A stretch of 22,459 bases of DNA, taken from positions 1-22,459 of the forward strand of contig JAITJY010000045.1 of the NCBI GenBank assembly GCA_031278675.1, read 5' to 3'. The notes under the pieces are model-generated. The model saw only the letters and a list, made by a program, of their open reading frames with translations, had not been told where the DNA came from and did no database searches. This stretch comes from Bifidobacteriaceae bacterium. GTDB lineage: Bacteria; Actinomycetota; Actinomycetes; Actinomycetales; WQXJ01. Shown here one piece after another: positions 1-6,801 of this stretch (positions within the stretch are counted from its first letter, which is position 1; each line of letters begins with the position of its first letter). A program made the position numbers and the translations under genes.

Positions 1-1148
1 CTTTCGCCGTGAACCTCTCGGCCTTCTTCATCCTGGCCGCCAACTCCTTCATGCAGTACCCAGTCGGGGCCAAGTTCGACGCCAATCTGGACCGGGCGGC
101 CATGGACAACCTAGGCGAGGTCTTGTTCTCGCGGCTGTCGTTGTCGACCTTCTGGCACACCATCTCGACATCGTTCGTGGTGGCCGGCACTTTCATGGCC
201 GGCATCGCGATCTGGTGGGTGGTGCGGGCGGTTAGGGCCGGCAACGAACCGGCAGCGCAGGTTTACCGCCGTGGCGGGGTGCTGGGCTGCTGGGTCGTTG
301 TGCTCGCCGGTCTGTCCCTGATCTTCTCGGGCCACCACCAGGCCCAAGTCATTACTGAAATCCAGCCCACCAAGATGGCGGCGGCGGAGTTGCTCTGCGT
401 CACGCCAGACCCTGGTGAGGGCGCCGGGTTTACTGTGGCCGCTTTCGGCGAATGCCAGTTGAACCCCGACGGAACCTGGAATGAAGATTCGGTCACCCGG
501 ATCATCGAGATCCCCAAGTTGCTGTCGTTCCTCGCTTATAACGATCCCGAAGCGCAGGTCAACGGCATGGACACGGCGGCCAGCGTGCTGCAAGCGGCTT
601 ATGTCGAGTCCGGCGACCTGAGCGAAGACCAGCTTGACGCGCTGAATTTCATCCCGTCGCAGCAGGCCACGTTCTGGACGTTCCGCCTGATGATCGGCTT
701 CGGCGTGTTCTCAGCGCTGCTGGCGATTGTCGGACTGCTCGCGCTGCGTGGGCGCCGGACAACCGGTAGCGGTTTCCTCAAGTTCTGGGCCATCCTGTCG
801 TTGCCGATGCCCTTCCTGGGTGGCGCGTTCGGCTGGATCTTCACAGAAATTGGCCGCCAACCGTTCATTGTCTATCCGCAGGTCGCTTTGGACCCGGCGA
901 CCCACTTGATGACGGGGGGAGTCAACACGGCGTTGTCACTTTCAACGACCGATGCCGTCTCGCCGGTAGTCACAGCAGGCCCAATCCTGCTGACGGTGGT
1001 CGCGTTCACATTGATCTATCTAGTACTCGCCATCGCCTGGTTCTACCTGATGAAGCGCTATGTTTCACGAGGCTTGAACTATGACGACCCGATCCCAGAG
1101 GTGAAGGCTGACCTGGATGAATCCAGGCCGCTCACCTTCTCTTACTGA
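1..1148 (+). CDS. cydA: Cytochrome bd ubiquinol/menaquinol oxidase subunit I, 3' part
   Basis: The gene enters the window already in frame, so its N-terminus (including the heme b595 ligand region) is missing; about 380 residues remain. CydA oxidises quinol and reduces oxygen to water in the cytoplasmic membrane, together with CydB. Numbering from the GTG at position 9, landmark residues are visible: His50 in LSTFWHT (E. coli His186, heme b558), Lys122 and Glu127 in PTKMAAAE (quinol-site Lys252/Glu257), Met228 in FRLM (Met393, heme b558), and Trp/Glu280/Arg283 in GWIFTEIGR (Trp441/Glu445/Arg448). The usual GRQPW motif reads GRQPF here. The gap between Glu127 and Met228 is about 35 residues shorter than in E. 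coli, which indicates a short Q-loop form. The stop is 21 nt before the cydB start, so the two genes are surely one operon. Confidence 0.95.
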   Translation, partial: FAVNLSAFFILAANSFMQYPVGAKFDANLDRAAMDNLGEVLFSRLSLSTFWHTISTSFVVAGTFMAGIAIWWVVRAVRAGNEPAAQVYRRGGVLGCWVVVLAGLSLIFSGHHQAQVITEIQPTKMAAAELLCVTPDPGEGAGFTVAAFGECQLNPDGTWNEDSVTRIIEIPKLLSFLAYNDPEAQVNGMDTAASVLQAAYVESGDLSEDQLDALNFIPSQQATFWTFRLMIGFGVFSALLAIVGLLALRGRRTTGSGFLKFWAILSLPMPFLGGAFGWIFTEIGRQPFIVYPQVALDPATHLMTGGVNTALSLSTTDAVSPVVTAGPILLTVVAFTLIYLVLAIAWFYLMKRYVSRGLNYDDPIPEVKADLDESRPLTFSY

Positions 1149-1169
1149 CGGAGCTAAGGAGGAACTTTC

Positions 1170-3191
1170 ATGTTGAATAACATTCTCGCGTTGGCTCCGG
1201 CGCAAGTCGATCCGCAGGTCACTGAGGACACCGCCAAAGGCCTGGTAGAGCTGCTGCGGCGGCTCGCCGAGGGCCCCAGCGGCTACGAGTTCTTGTGGTT
1301 CGGTTTAATTGCCGTGCTGTGGACCGGCTATCTGGTGCTGGAGGGTTTCGACTTCGGTGTTGGGATGCTGTTGCCCATCATTGGCAAGAGAGACAACGAA
1401 CGCCGGGCCATGCTGTCCACCATTGGGCCGCTCTGGGACGGCAACGAAGTCTGGGTCTTGACCGCAGGCGGTGCTACGTTTGCGGCGTTCCCCGAATGGT
1501 ATGCGACGCTGTTCTCGGCGGCGTATTTGCCGTTGTTCTTGATTCTGGTCGGGTTGATTATCCGCGCGGTGGCGTTCGAGTACCGGGGGAAGATCAACTC
1601 GGGCGGCTGGCGCACACTTTGGGATTGGTGCATTGTGCTCGGTTCCTGGATTCCCGCGATCCTGTGGGGTGTGGCTTTCGCCAACCTGGTGGCGGGCGTC
1701 AAGGCGGACGTGAACCCCGCCCAGCTCGGCTCGACCAAGATCCTGTACGCCGGCACTTTCTGGGATTTGGTGATCGCTCACCAGGGCTTCTTGCTGGTCG
1801 GTGGTTTGACCACGGCAGCTTTGTTCCTGGCTCACGGCGCTATCTTCTTGTCACTCAAGACTGATGGTGTGGTGCGCGAACGGTCCGAACGCCTGGCGCC
1901 TAAGCTCTCGATCGCGGCGACTGTGATCGCTGCGATCTGGGTGTTGTGGCTGGGGCTGAAGTTCAACGGGGCGAACCATCCGTCGCTGGTGGTCTGGGTC
2001 GGGATCGGCGTTGCCGCGATCGCGCTGGTAGTGGTGGTCTTGACCACCCTGTCCCGGCGGTCCGGCTTGGCCTTTACGTCTATGACGGTGGCGTTGTTGG
2101 CGGCGGTTGTGACCATCTTCGCTGCGCTGTTCCCGAACGTGATCAACGGTTCGCAGATCACGCTGAAAGGCGACTCGGTGGCAGACCCGATTGTGGGCAA
2201 GGTGGTTTTGGGCACCGAGAACGATGGCAGTGGCATAACAGTGGACGATGTCGTCGTCGCGACTTTCGCAGGGTTGGACCCGGCCGCATTGGATGCCGGG
2301 GCCGCGCCGAGCGAGAAAGCCAAGGAGTTGACATCGGGTATCTTGGCCGATGTCGCGGCTGGCACCTATCCGGCGTTGGGTTTGTTGACGCAGGAACAGG
2401 TGACGGCGGCAGTCGACATCACCTTCGATAGGGTTCGCTCGTTGCCTGATCTGAGTCAGGTTGGCACGGGGGAGGCCTCTCAGGAGGCGAAGGATGTCAC
2501 TCAGGCCATCTTGGCGGATGTCGCGGCCGGCACCAGTCCGGTGCTGGGTGTCATCAACGACGCTAATGTCGTCTCGACCGTCGCGGTGACGCTGCTACGC
2601 AATGGGCTGCCGGCTGACGATGCGACCATCGGCGTGGTGGTCGCTGATCTGGTGGCTGGAAAGGACACGATTGCTGGGATCCTGCCTGCGGGCACCGTGG
2701 TGGCTGAGGTCGAAAAGACTGTGCAAGCGGCGATCGACCAGATTGCTGTCACTGTCCAGGGTGTTGTGGATCAGGTGCCTGTGACACTCGCGGCTGTTGC
2801 GGCGGCCACGCCGGAAGCGGAAACCTTCCACGACGGCATGGATGTCACAGCGATCGTCACTGGCGAAGCCTGGGACAATGACCTGGGCCTAGCGAACCTG
2901 AACGGCCGGATCGAGAATGCGAACGGCGCCCTCGGCGCACTGCATGCTCTGGGCATCTTGGAGGGTGAGTATGTGCCGATCGAGCCGCTCCCGGAAAGAG
3001 CGGTCATCACCGGCCAGCCCATCCACGCCTCGGCGTCCAGCCAGTTGACACTCGAACTGATGACCATTGTGGCCATCTGCCTGGTGCCGATTGTGCTGGC
3101 CTATCAGGCCTGGTCGATCTACGTGTTCCGGCGCCGCATCACGGCGGACCGGATCCCGGCCGACTCGGGTCTGGAACCCGCCAACCGGTAA
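1170..3191 (+). CDS. cydB: Cytochrome bd oxidase subunit II with a large extracytoplasmic insertion
   Basis: CydB is the second integral-membrane subunit of the bd oxidase. Residues 41-325 give the normal family core (WTGYLVLEGFDFGVGMLLP, PLWDGNEVWVL, AYLPLFLILVGLI, WGVAFANLV), and residues 617-655 give the normal last helix (ASSQLTLELMTIVAI ending YVFRRRI). Between them lie about 290 residues (roughly 327-617, nt 2148-3020) where the family normally has a loop of a few dozen residues, so the protein is 673 aa instead of about 340-380. The positive C-terminal tail implies this loop faces outside. The insertion holds repeats of about 56 residues with the core ILADVAAGT (residues 391-399 and 447-455) and a looser copy near 492-497. 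There is also an N-terminal extension of about 40 residues. The start is fixed by a strong AAGGAGG seven nt upstream of ATG. No cydDC follows; a terminator does. Confidence 0.95.
   Translation: MLNNILALAPAQVDPQVTEDTAKGLVELLRRLAEGPSGYEFLWFGLIAVLWTGYLVLEGFDFGVGMLLPIIGKRDNERRAMLSTIGPLWDGNEVWVLTAGGATFAAFPEWYATLFSAAYLPLFLILVGLIIRAVAFEYRGKINSGGWRTLWDWCIVLGSWIPAILWGVAFANLVAGVKADVNPAQLGSTKILYAGTFWDLVIAHQGFLLVGGLTTAALFLAHGAIFLSLKTDGVVRERSERLAPKLSIAATVIAAIWVLWLGLKFNGANHPSLVVWVGIGVAAIALVVVVLTTLSRRSGLAFTSMTVALLAAVVTIFAALFPNVINGSQITLKGDSVADPIVGKVVLGTENDGSGITVDDVVVATFAGLDPAALDAGAAPSEKAKELTSGILADVAAGTYPALGLLTQEQVTAAVDITFDRVRSLPDLSQVGTGEASQEAKDVTQAILADVAAGTSPVLGVINDANVVSTVAVTLLRNGLPADDATIGVVVADLVAGKDTIAGILPAGTVVAEVEKTVQAAIDQIAVTVQGVVDQVPVTLAAVAAATPEAETFHDGMDVTAIVTGEAWDNDLGLANLNGRIENANGALGALHALGILEGEYVPIEPLPERAVITGQPIHASASSQLTLELMTIVAICLVPIVLAYQAWSIYVFRRRITADRIPADSGLEPANR
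2241..2702 (+). repeat. In-frame tandem repeat within the cydB insertion
   Basis: Protein-level repeats of about 56 residues occupy CydB residues 358-511. Units 1 and 2 share AKELTSGILADVAAGTYPAL versus AKDVTQAILADVAAGTSPVL. A third, shorter and more diverged unit carries VVVADLVAGKDTIAGI. Each unit begins with a V-rich segment followed by a Gly/Pro-containing turn. The DNA copies (around 2319-2402 and 2487-2570) are recognisable but diverged, so the duplication is not very recent. Confidence 0.8.
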
Positions 3192-3249
3192 CAACCGAAT
3201 CAGGGCTAAGCCCCACTCAAGAAGGGGCGAGGCCTCACCCATCCCCCGA

Positions 3250-3281
3250 GGGGCCCCGGCGCTACGCGCCGGGGCCCCTTT
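3250..3281 (+). terminator. Hairpin terminator after cydAB
   Basis: A perfect stem pairs 3250-3262 with 3266-3278 (GGGGCCCCGGCGC arm, TAC loop), followed by TTT. It starts about 60 nt after the cydB stop. The U-run is short, as is common for GC-rich actinobacterial terminators. Confidence 0.8.
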
Positions 3282-3291
3282 CACTATCCCC

Positions 3292-3346
3292 ACTACGTGG
3301 CTAAAACCTTTGTGCCCGAGCCGAGTCTTGCCTACTCGGGGTCCCC
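3292..3346 (+). repeat. 55-bp extragenic direct repeat, copy 1
   Basis: This element begins ACTACGTGGCTAAAACC and ends in ACTCGGGGTCCCC. It matches copy 2 (3397-3451) over 55 positions with one difference (T/C in TTTGyGCCC), and the copies are offset by 105 bp. It contains a small stem CCGAGT-N7-ACTCGG. It is followed by a second imperfect hairpin pairing 3343-3355 with 3371-3383. The arrangement resembles a REP-type extragenic element. Confidence 0.85.
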
Positions 3347-3396
3347 GCAAAATCTCGGAGCGAAGCGGCCAGAGTTTGTGGGGTGCGGCTAGCCCG

Positions 3397-3451
3397 ACTA
3401 CGTGGCTAAAACCTTTGCGCCCGAGCCGAGTCTTGCCTACTCGGGGTCCCC
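3397..3451 (+). repeat. 55-bp extragenic direct repeat, copy 2
   Basis: Same element as at 3292-3346 with a single mismatch. Its last 15 bases (3437-3451) overlap the 3' end of the minus-strand vapC-like gene, encoding its final residues GDPE and the TAG stop. Confidence 0.85.
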
Positions 3452-3880
3452 ATCCGTCGGCTCGCGGCCATCCGGGCCGGGGTCCGGCGCCAGGGGGTCG
3501 ATGGTGGCCAAGCCCATCTCTGCGGCCGCGGCCGCCATGGCGCGGTCGTGCGTGGCGACGGTCAAGGCGGGGTCGAGCAACCAGGCGGTCGCCAGGTGGA
3601 GCGCGTCAAGCGCGTTGACGTGCGGCTCGATCGTCTCGGCGAAGTCCACCGTGCGCCGGTCGATCTCTACCAGATCGACTCGGGCGACTACCTCCTCAAG
3701 CAGCGACCCGTCCAGGTGCTCGCGGCGGGCCAGCCGGGCCAGTTCCAGACGGAGGAGGCGGGAGGAGACCAAGCGGCCCCCATCATCGATGATTCCGTCG
3801 ATCCAGGCGCCGACACGGGGATTTCCGTCCGGCAGGAGGTCATAGGCGGCGACGGACGAGTCGAGGTAGTAGACCCTCAC
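3437..3880 (-). CDS. vapC: PIN-domain ribonuclease toxin, VapC type
   Basis: A 147-aa PIN-domain protein. VapC toxins are Mg-dependent endoribonucleases, usually cleaving tRNA or rRNA when the antitoxin is lost. The acidic active-site residues are all present: Asp7 in YYLDSS, Glu46 in RLELARL, Asp92 in ALDALHLA and Asp112 in THDRAM. The GTG start overlaps the antitoxin stop by four bases (GTGA), the normal translational coupling of such pairs. The last four residues and the stop lie in the extragenic repeat copy 2, so the C-terminal tail (after about residue 128, Pro/Asp/Gly-rich) may have been altered when the module and the repeat came together. The RNA target cannot be told from sequence. 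Confidence 0.88.
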   Translation of the reverse strand: MRVYYLDSSVAAYDLLPDGNPRVGAWIDGIIDDGGRLVSSRLLRLELARLARREHLDGSLLEEVVARVDLVEIDRRTVDFAETIEPHVNALDALHLATAWLLDPALTVATHDRAMAAAAAEMGLATIDPLAPDPGPDGREPTDGDPE

Positions 3881-4158
3881 CAGTCGCCCTTCATCTCCTG
3901 GACCAGCCGGTCAATCTCGGCGGGGGTCCGGCCCGAGGGTCGCTTGGGCGTGCGCGGCGGCGGGTTCTCGCTGCGCGGTTGGATCCGCCCGTCCCGGATG
4001 CCCTGCTCGATCGGTGACAGCGGCGGCGGGAGCACCGGCTCGATGCGCCACTTCGGAACACCGCGCTCGGTCACCACCGCCGTCGTCCCGGCCGCAGCGA
4101 TCTGGTCCAACACCTGGGAGGTGCGATGGTTGATGTCTCGCTTCGTGAATTGCAGCAC
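3877..4158 (-). CDS. Antitoxin of the VapC-type toxin, Phd/YefM-like
   Basis: A 93-aa protein beginning MLQFTKRDINHRTSQVL and continuing TTAVVTERGVPKWRIEP. This is the pattern of Phd/YefM-type antitoxins: an N-terminal DNA-binding dimer domain with the 'v.T.rG.p.a.i.P' strand. The Pro/Arg-rich C-terminal half (residues 43-93) would wrap the toxin. It should neutralise the toxin encoded directly downstream and repress the shared promoter. The start is a GTG with only a weak purine-rich stretch (GGGCGG) ahead of it. It is the first gene of the two-gene unit. Confidence 0.8.
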   Translation of the reverse strand: MLQFTKRDINHRTSQVLDQIAAAGTTAVVTERGVPKWRIEPVLPPPLSPIEQGIRDGRIQPRSENPPPRTPKRPSGRTPAEIDRLVQEMKGDW

Positions 4159-4466
4159 CCGCCCAGCTTAACTCAATGTAGGACCCCGTACTACCCGTCA
4201 CGACAGCAGGTCCATCCAGGGACCGGCCGGCAATTCCGGGCCGGACGGACAACCGGCAGTTCCGGCGCGCCCGCAGGGCGCCGACGCGGCCGCGACGCGG
4301 CGCCGGGTGCCCTCACGGGGCGCCTCAGCTCGCCGCCGGCCCCACGCGGACCACTACTCGCGGATCTGGGTCTGATGGATCGTCTCGCGGATGTGTGGGG
4401 CCTCGTTGTCAGATGCTCGTGTGAAATGTGTTCGCGTCAAAACTTGTGTCCAACGCCTGCGGGGTC
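4159..4466. other. Non-coding stretch between the toxin-antitoxin module and the ABC locus
   Basis: I see no convincing gene in this stretch. It contains GC-rich inverted repeats, for example CCGGCC-N10-GGCCGG near 4222-4243. It probably holds the antitoxin promoter on the minus strand. The open frames across it have biased, repetitive Arg/Gly/Pro composition and no family features. Confidence 0.5.
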
Positions 4467-4513
4467 TTGACAAGTGGGAGGGGCGCTTCGTTAGTCTCGG
4501 TCGTGGCTAACGA
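4467..4513 (+). promoter_or_regulatory. Promoter with overlapping inverted repeat ahead of the ABC locus
   Basis: A consensus TTGACA (4467-4472) lies 18-19 bp before TTAGTC/TAGTCT (4491-4497). An inverted repeat TCGTTAG-N12-CTAACGA (4488-4494 and 4507-4513) overlaps this -10 and the expected start site, which is the geometry of a repressor operator. A GTG at 4503, five bases after TAGTCT, opens a 17-codon frame (MANDVNPFRVRRSMHHQ, stop at 4554-4556) that could be a leader peptide. That part is speculative. Confidence 0.5.
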
Positions 4514-4577
4514 CGTGAATCCGTTCCGCGTCCGCCGATCAATGCACCATCAATAAGGGAACAAGGCGGAAGAGAAA

Positions 4578-4673
4578 ATGAACGGACGAAACAAGAGACG
4601 GTACATGCGGTCTTTCCCTGACAGGTCGCCCAGGAGCGTTCCTGCCGCAGATGTGAGTAGCGCGGGGCGTTGA
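4578..4673 (+). CDS. Possible 31-aa basic peptide
   Basis: An ATG at 4578 follows AAGGCGGA with seven-base spacing, a usable ribosome site, and opens a 31-codon frame. The peptide is strongly basic in its first half (MNGRNKRRYMRSF) and has no signal peptide, double-glycine leader or hydrophobic segment. It sits between the putative promoter and the export permease, where a lactococcin-972-type precursor would be expected, but it does not resemble that family. It may be a leader peptide or regulatory ORF, or may not be translated. Confidence 0.3.
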   Translation: MNGRNKRRYMRSFPDRSPRSVPAADVSSAGR

Positions 4674-4709
4674 CCTGGGGAACTGCGGAAAGTAAGTTGT
4701 GTTTAGAGC

Positions 4710-4742
4710 CCCGGGGTGCTTGCTCGAAGCGGGCGCCCCGGG
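4710..4742 (+). promoter_or_regulatory. Leader hairpin upstream of the export permease
   Basis: CCCGGGGTGC (4710-4719) pairs with GCGCCCCGGG (4733-4742), with one G-U pair and a 13-base loop. It is followed 8 bases later by TTTT (4751-4754). It lies between the small ORF and the permease start and could act as an attenuator or partial terminator. Confidence 0.45.
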
Positions 4743-4788
4743 ATCGATAGTTTTGGCGTGCGGTTCACGGAGAAAGGCAGGGTTTGGG

Positions 4789-6801
4789 ATGCTGCGAACA
4801 GAGCGGGTGGCGGTGGCCATAGCCGCGATGATCGCGTGGGTGGTGGCGTTCGTCGCATTTTCTTCGTATGAGCAGCTCGTGCCGGCCGGAAGCCGGACCG
4901 CGTTCAATGTTGAGGGCGTCAGCGATATCAGCAACGCCGAGGCGGCCGCAGTGATCCAAGACCTGGCAGAGCAGTGTGGCTGCGCCATCCTGAGGGTCTC
5001 GGCGGATCCGGAGAACCCCGACGGGCGCGTCATGTACCTGTTTGATGGGCGGGGGGACGGCGCGCTCAGCTACGCGGATTTCACGCGTGGGCGCACCACC
5101 AAAGTGCTGACCGGCGGCGAGCTGGGGATGACAGACGCGCGGGGCCTCTACGCGGCGGACAGCGAGATTGGCAGCGAAGCGCTGGGCGGCATGGTCGAGC
5201 GGGGCGTGATCGCTGCCCCGGCGTTCTGGGACACTTCCCTGTTCGTGGCGTTGACCCATGTCGACGTAACCACGTGGGCGGTGGCGGTGGCCCTCGCGTT
5301 GGGGCTGGCTGCGGCGATCGTTTTGGGCACGGTGCAACGGCGGCGCCGGGACGCCATCTGGGTGGTCCAAGGCCGCTCGGCTGCCTCCCGGTACCTCCGG
5401 GACGCTGGTGAGTTCGTGTTGACGACCGTGGCGGCCGGGGCCGCAGTTTGCGTGGCCGGTTGGGTGTTCCTCGGCTGGTACAACGGTTGGAACCAGCTAG
5501 GTACGTTTGCCCTTTGGGCCGGAGCCGCGATGGTTGCCCTGGTTGTGATCGTGGTGGCCGAGCACGGCTTGGCGCGCGTCTCATGCCCCCGCTTGCGGGT
5601 CGTTGACCTGCTCAAGGGTGAGCGCCCAGCGAGCTACAGTTTCGCGATGGCGGTGGGGCTCCAAGCATTGGTGGTGGCCGTGGCTGCGGTGGGGCTGAAT
5701 CTCGCGATTGCCGGACTGCGCGAAGCCAGGGACATGCGCCAGTTCGAATCCGAGTGGCGCGCGGCCAGTGATCTGGTGTTCATCTATGCGGCAGACGCGG
5801 AGCCTTTGCTGGCGTCGAGCGACTTCGGCGAAGACACAGCGTTCCTGCTTGAGCAAGATGCTGCCGGGAAGGCCATCCTGGTCTACCAAGGTGAGGACTA
5901 CTGGGGATGGGCTAACGGGTATGTCGGTGGCGACTTCGACGTTCAAGTGGGCTTCGGGTCGACCATGCTCGTCAATCCCAATTACCTGGCGCGTGAACCG
6001 GTGCTAGACCAGTCCGGGGTGGAGATCGACCCGACTGCCATTGAGAGCTTCACGGTGTTGGTGCCCGAGCACTTGGCGGCCTACGCGCCGGTCTATGAAG
6101 CGGCCGGGTTGGAGTTCGCCGAGGGAGAGGCTTCGGACTTGCAGGGCCGGACAACGGCACCGGGAATAACGCTGAAACCGGAAGTGCGGCTGATCCAGTC
6201 TGGCCAGACGTTGTTCACTTTCGCCACGCCCTCCTACTACCGTCCTGCGGCCTGGATCGACCCGGTGTTGTACGGTGTACCACTTGAGCTTGGGGTGGTC
6301 TCGTCGGCTTCGTTGCGGTACTACATGTTCACCGGCGATGTACTGTTCTCGGATTCTACGGCCGCGAGCCGTGCCCTCGACCAGGGCATGAATTCCGACA
6401 GCCAGCCCGAACTCTTTCGTCTCACAACTCTCGCCTTGGATTCGATCGCCACCGCGCGGAGCGCAGCGTGGCGAGCGATCGCCGCCTTGGCGCTGGCGCT
6501 TGGGGTGTTGGTGCTGGCGGCGGTGGTTTTCGCGGCGTCTGACTGCTTACGCCACCGGCGGGAGCTGTTCGCGCGCCTGATCCACGGGCGGCGCCTGGCG
6601 CCAATGGCGGTGCCGACAGCCGTGCTCGCTGCCGGCGCCGGTGTTGCCGGGCTGGGGCTTGCCGCTGGGATCGATATGCTCGGGACGGGAACGGTGCTTC
6701 AAGCGTCGATTGGCCTGGTGGTGTTGAACGCGGCGGTGGCTTTTGCCGTGATGTTGGCATTTCTCGCGAGAAGGAGGGCAGAGTGGCTGAAACTGTATTG
6801 A
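4789..6801 (+). CDS. Lactococcin-972-type ABC exporter permease / putative immunity membrane protein
   Basis: A 670-aa membrane protein. One helix at residues 7-25 is followed by an external segment of about 130 residues. Four helices lie between about 160 and 310, then an external domain of about 265 residues (311-575), then three helices (about 582-667). This order, the length near 670-680 and the cytoplasmic LLKGERP segment after helix 4 fit the 'bacteriocin-associated integral membrane (putative immunity) protein' family found with lactococcin 972-type systems (TIGR01654). The role is inferred: membrane part of an exporter or an immunity pump. ATG 4789 is preferred because of GAAAGGCAGGG just upstream; a GTG at 4699 would add 30 residues without a signal-like sequence. 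The 3' end overlaps the ATPase gene by 19 bases, so the two products surely form one complex. No substrate is evident. Confidence 0.75.
   Translation: MLRTERVAVAIAAMIAWVVAFVAFSSYEQLVPAGSRTAFNVEGVSDISNAEAAAVIQDLAEQCGCAILRVSADPENPDGRVMYLFDGRGDGALSYADFTRGRTTKVLTGGELGMTDARGLYAADSEIGSEALGGMVERGVIAAPAFWDTSLFVALTHVDVTTWAVAVALALGLAAAIVLGTVQRRRRDAIWVVQGRSAASRYLRDAGEFVLTTVAAGAAVCVAGWVFLGWYNGWNQLGTFALWAGAAMVALVVIVVAEHGLARVSCPRLRVVDLLKGERPASYSFAMAVGLQALVVAVAAVGLNLAIAGLREARDMRQFESEWRAASDLVFIYAADAEPLLASSDFGEDTAFLLEQDAAGKAILVYQGEDYWGWANGYVGGDFDVQVGFGSTMLVNPNYLAREPVLDQSGVEIDPTAIESFTVLVPEHLAAYAPVYEAAGLEFAEGEASDLQGRTTAPGITLKPEVRLIQSGQTLFTFATPSYYRPAAWIDPVLYGVPLELGVVSSASLRYYMFTGDVLFSDSTAASRALDQGMNSDSQPELFRLTTLALDSIATARSAAWRAIAALALALGVLVLAAVVFAASDCLRHRRELFARLIHGRRLAPMAVPTAVLAAGAGVAGLGLAAGIDMLGTGTVLQASIGLVVLNAAVAFAVMLAFLARRRAEWLKLY

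Noticed and set aside
3292..3451. Possible CRISPR array
   Set aside because: There are only two clustered copies of a 55-bp repeat with a 50-bp gap, which itself folds as a hairpin; no array and no cas genes.
4126..4470. Plus-strand ORF between the antitoxin and the ABC locus
   Set aside because: Composition is Arg/Gly/Pro-biased, it overlaps the antitoxin gene, and there is no ribosome site or domain.
4578..4673. The 31-aa ORF as a lactococcin-972-type bacteriocin precursor
   Set aside because: It lacks a signal peptide and the family's length and sequence; kept only as a small ORF of unknown role.
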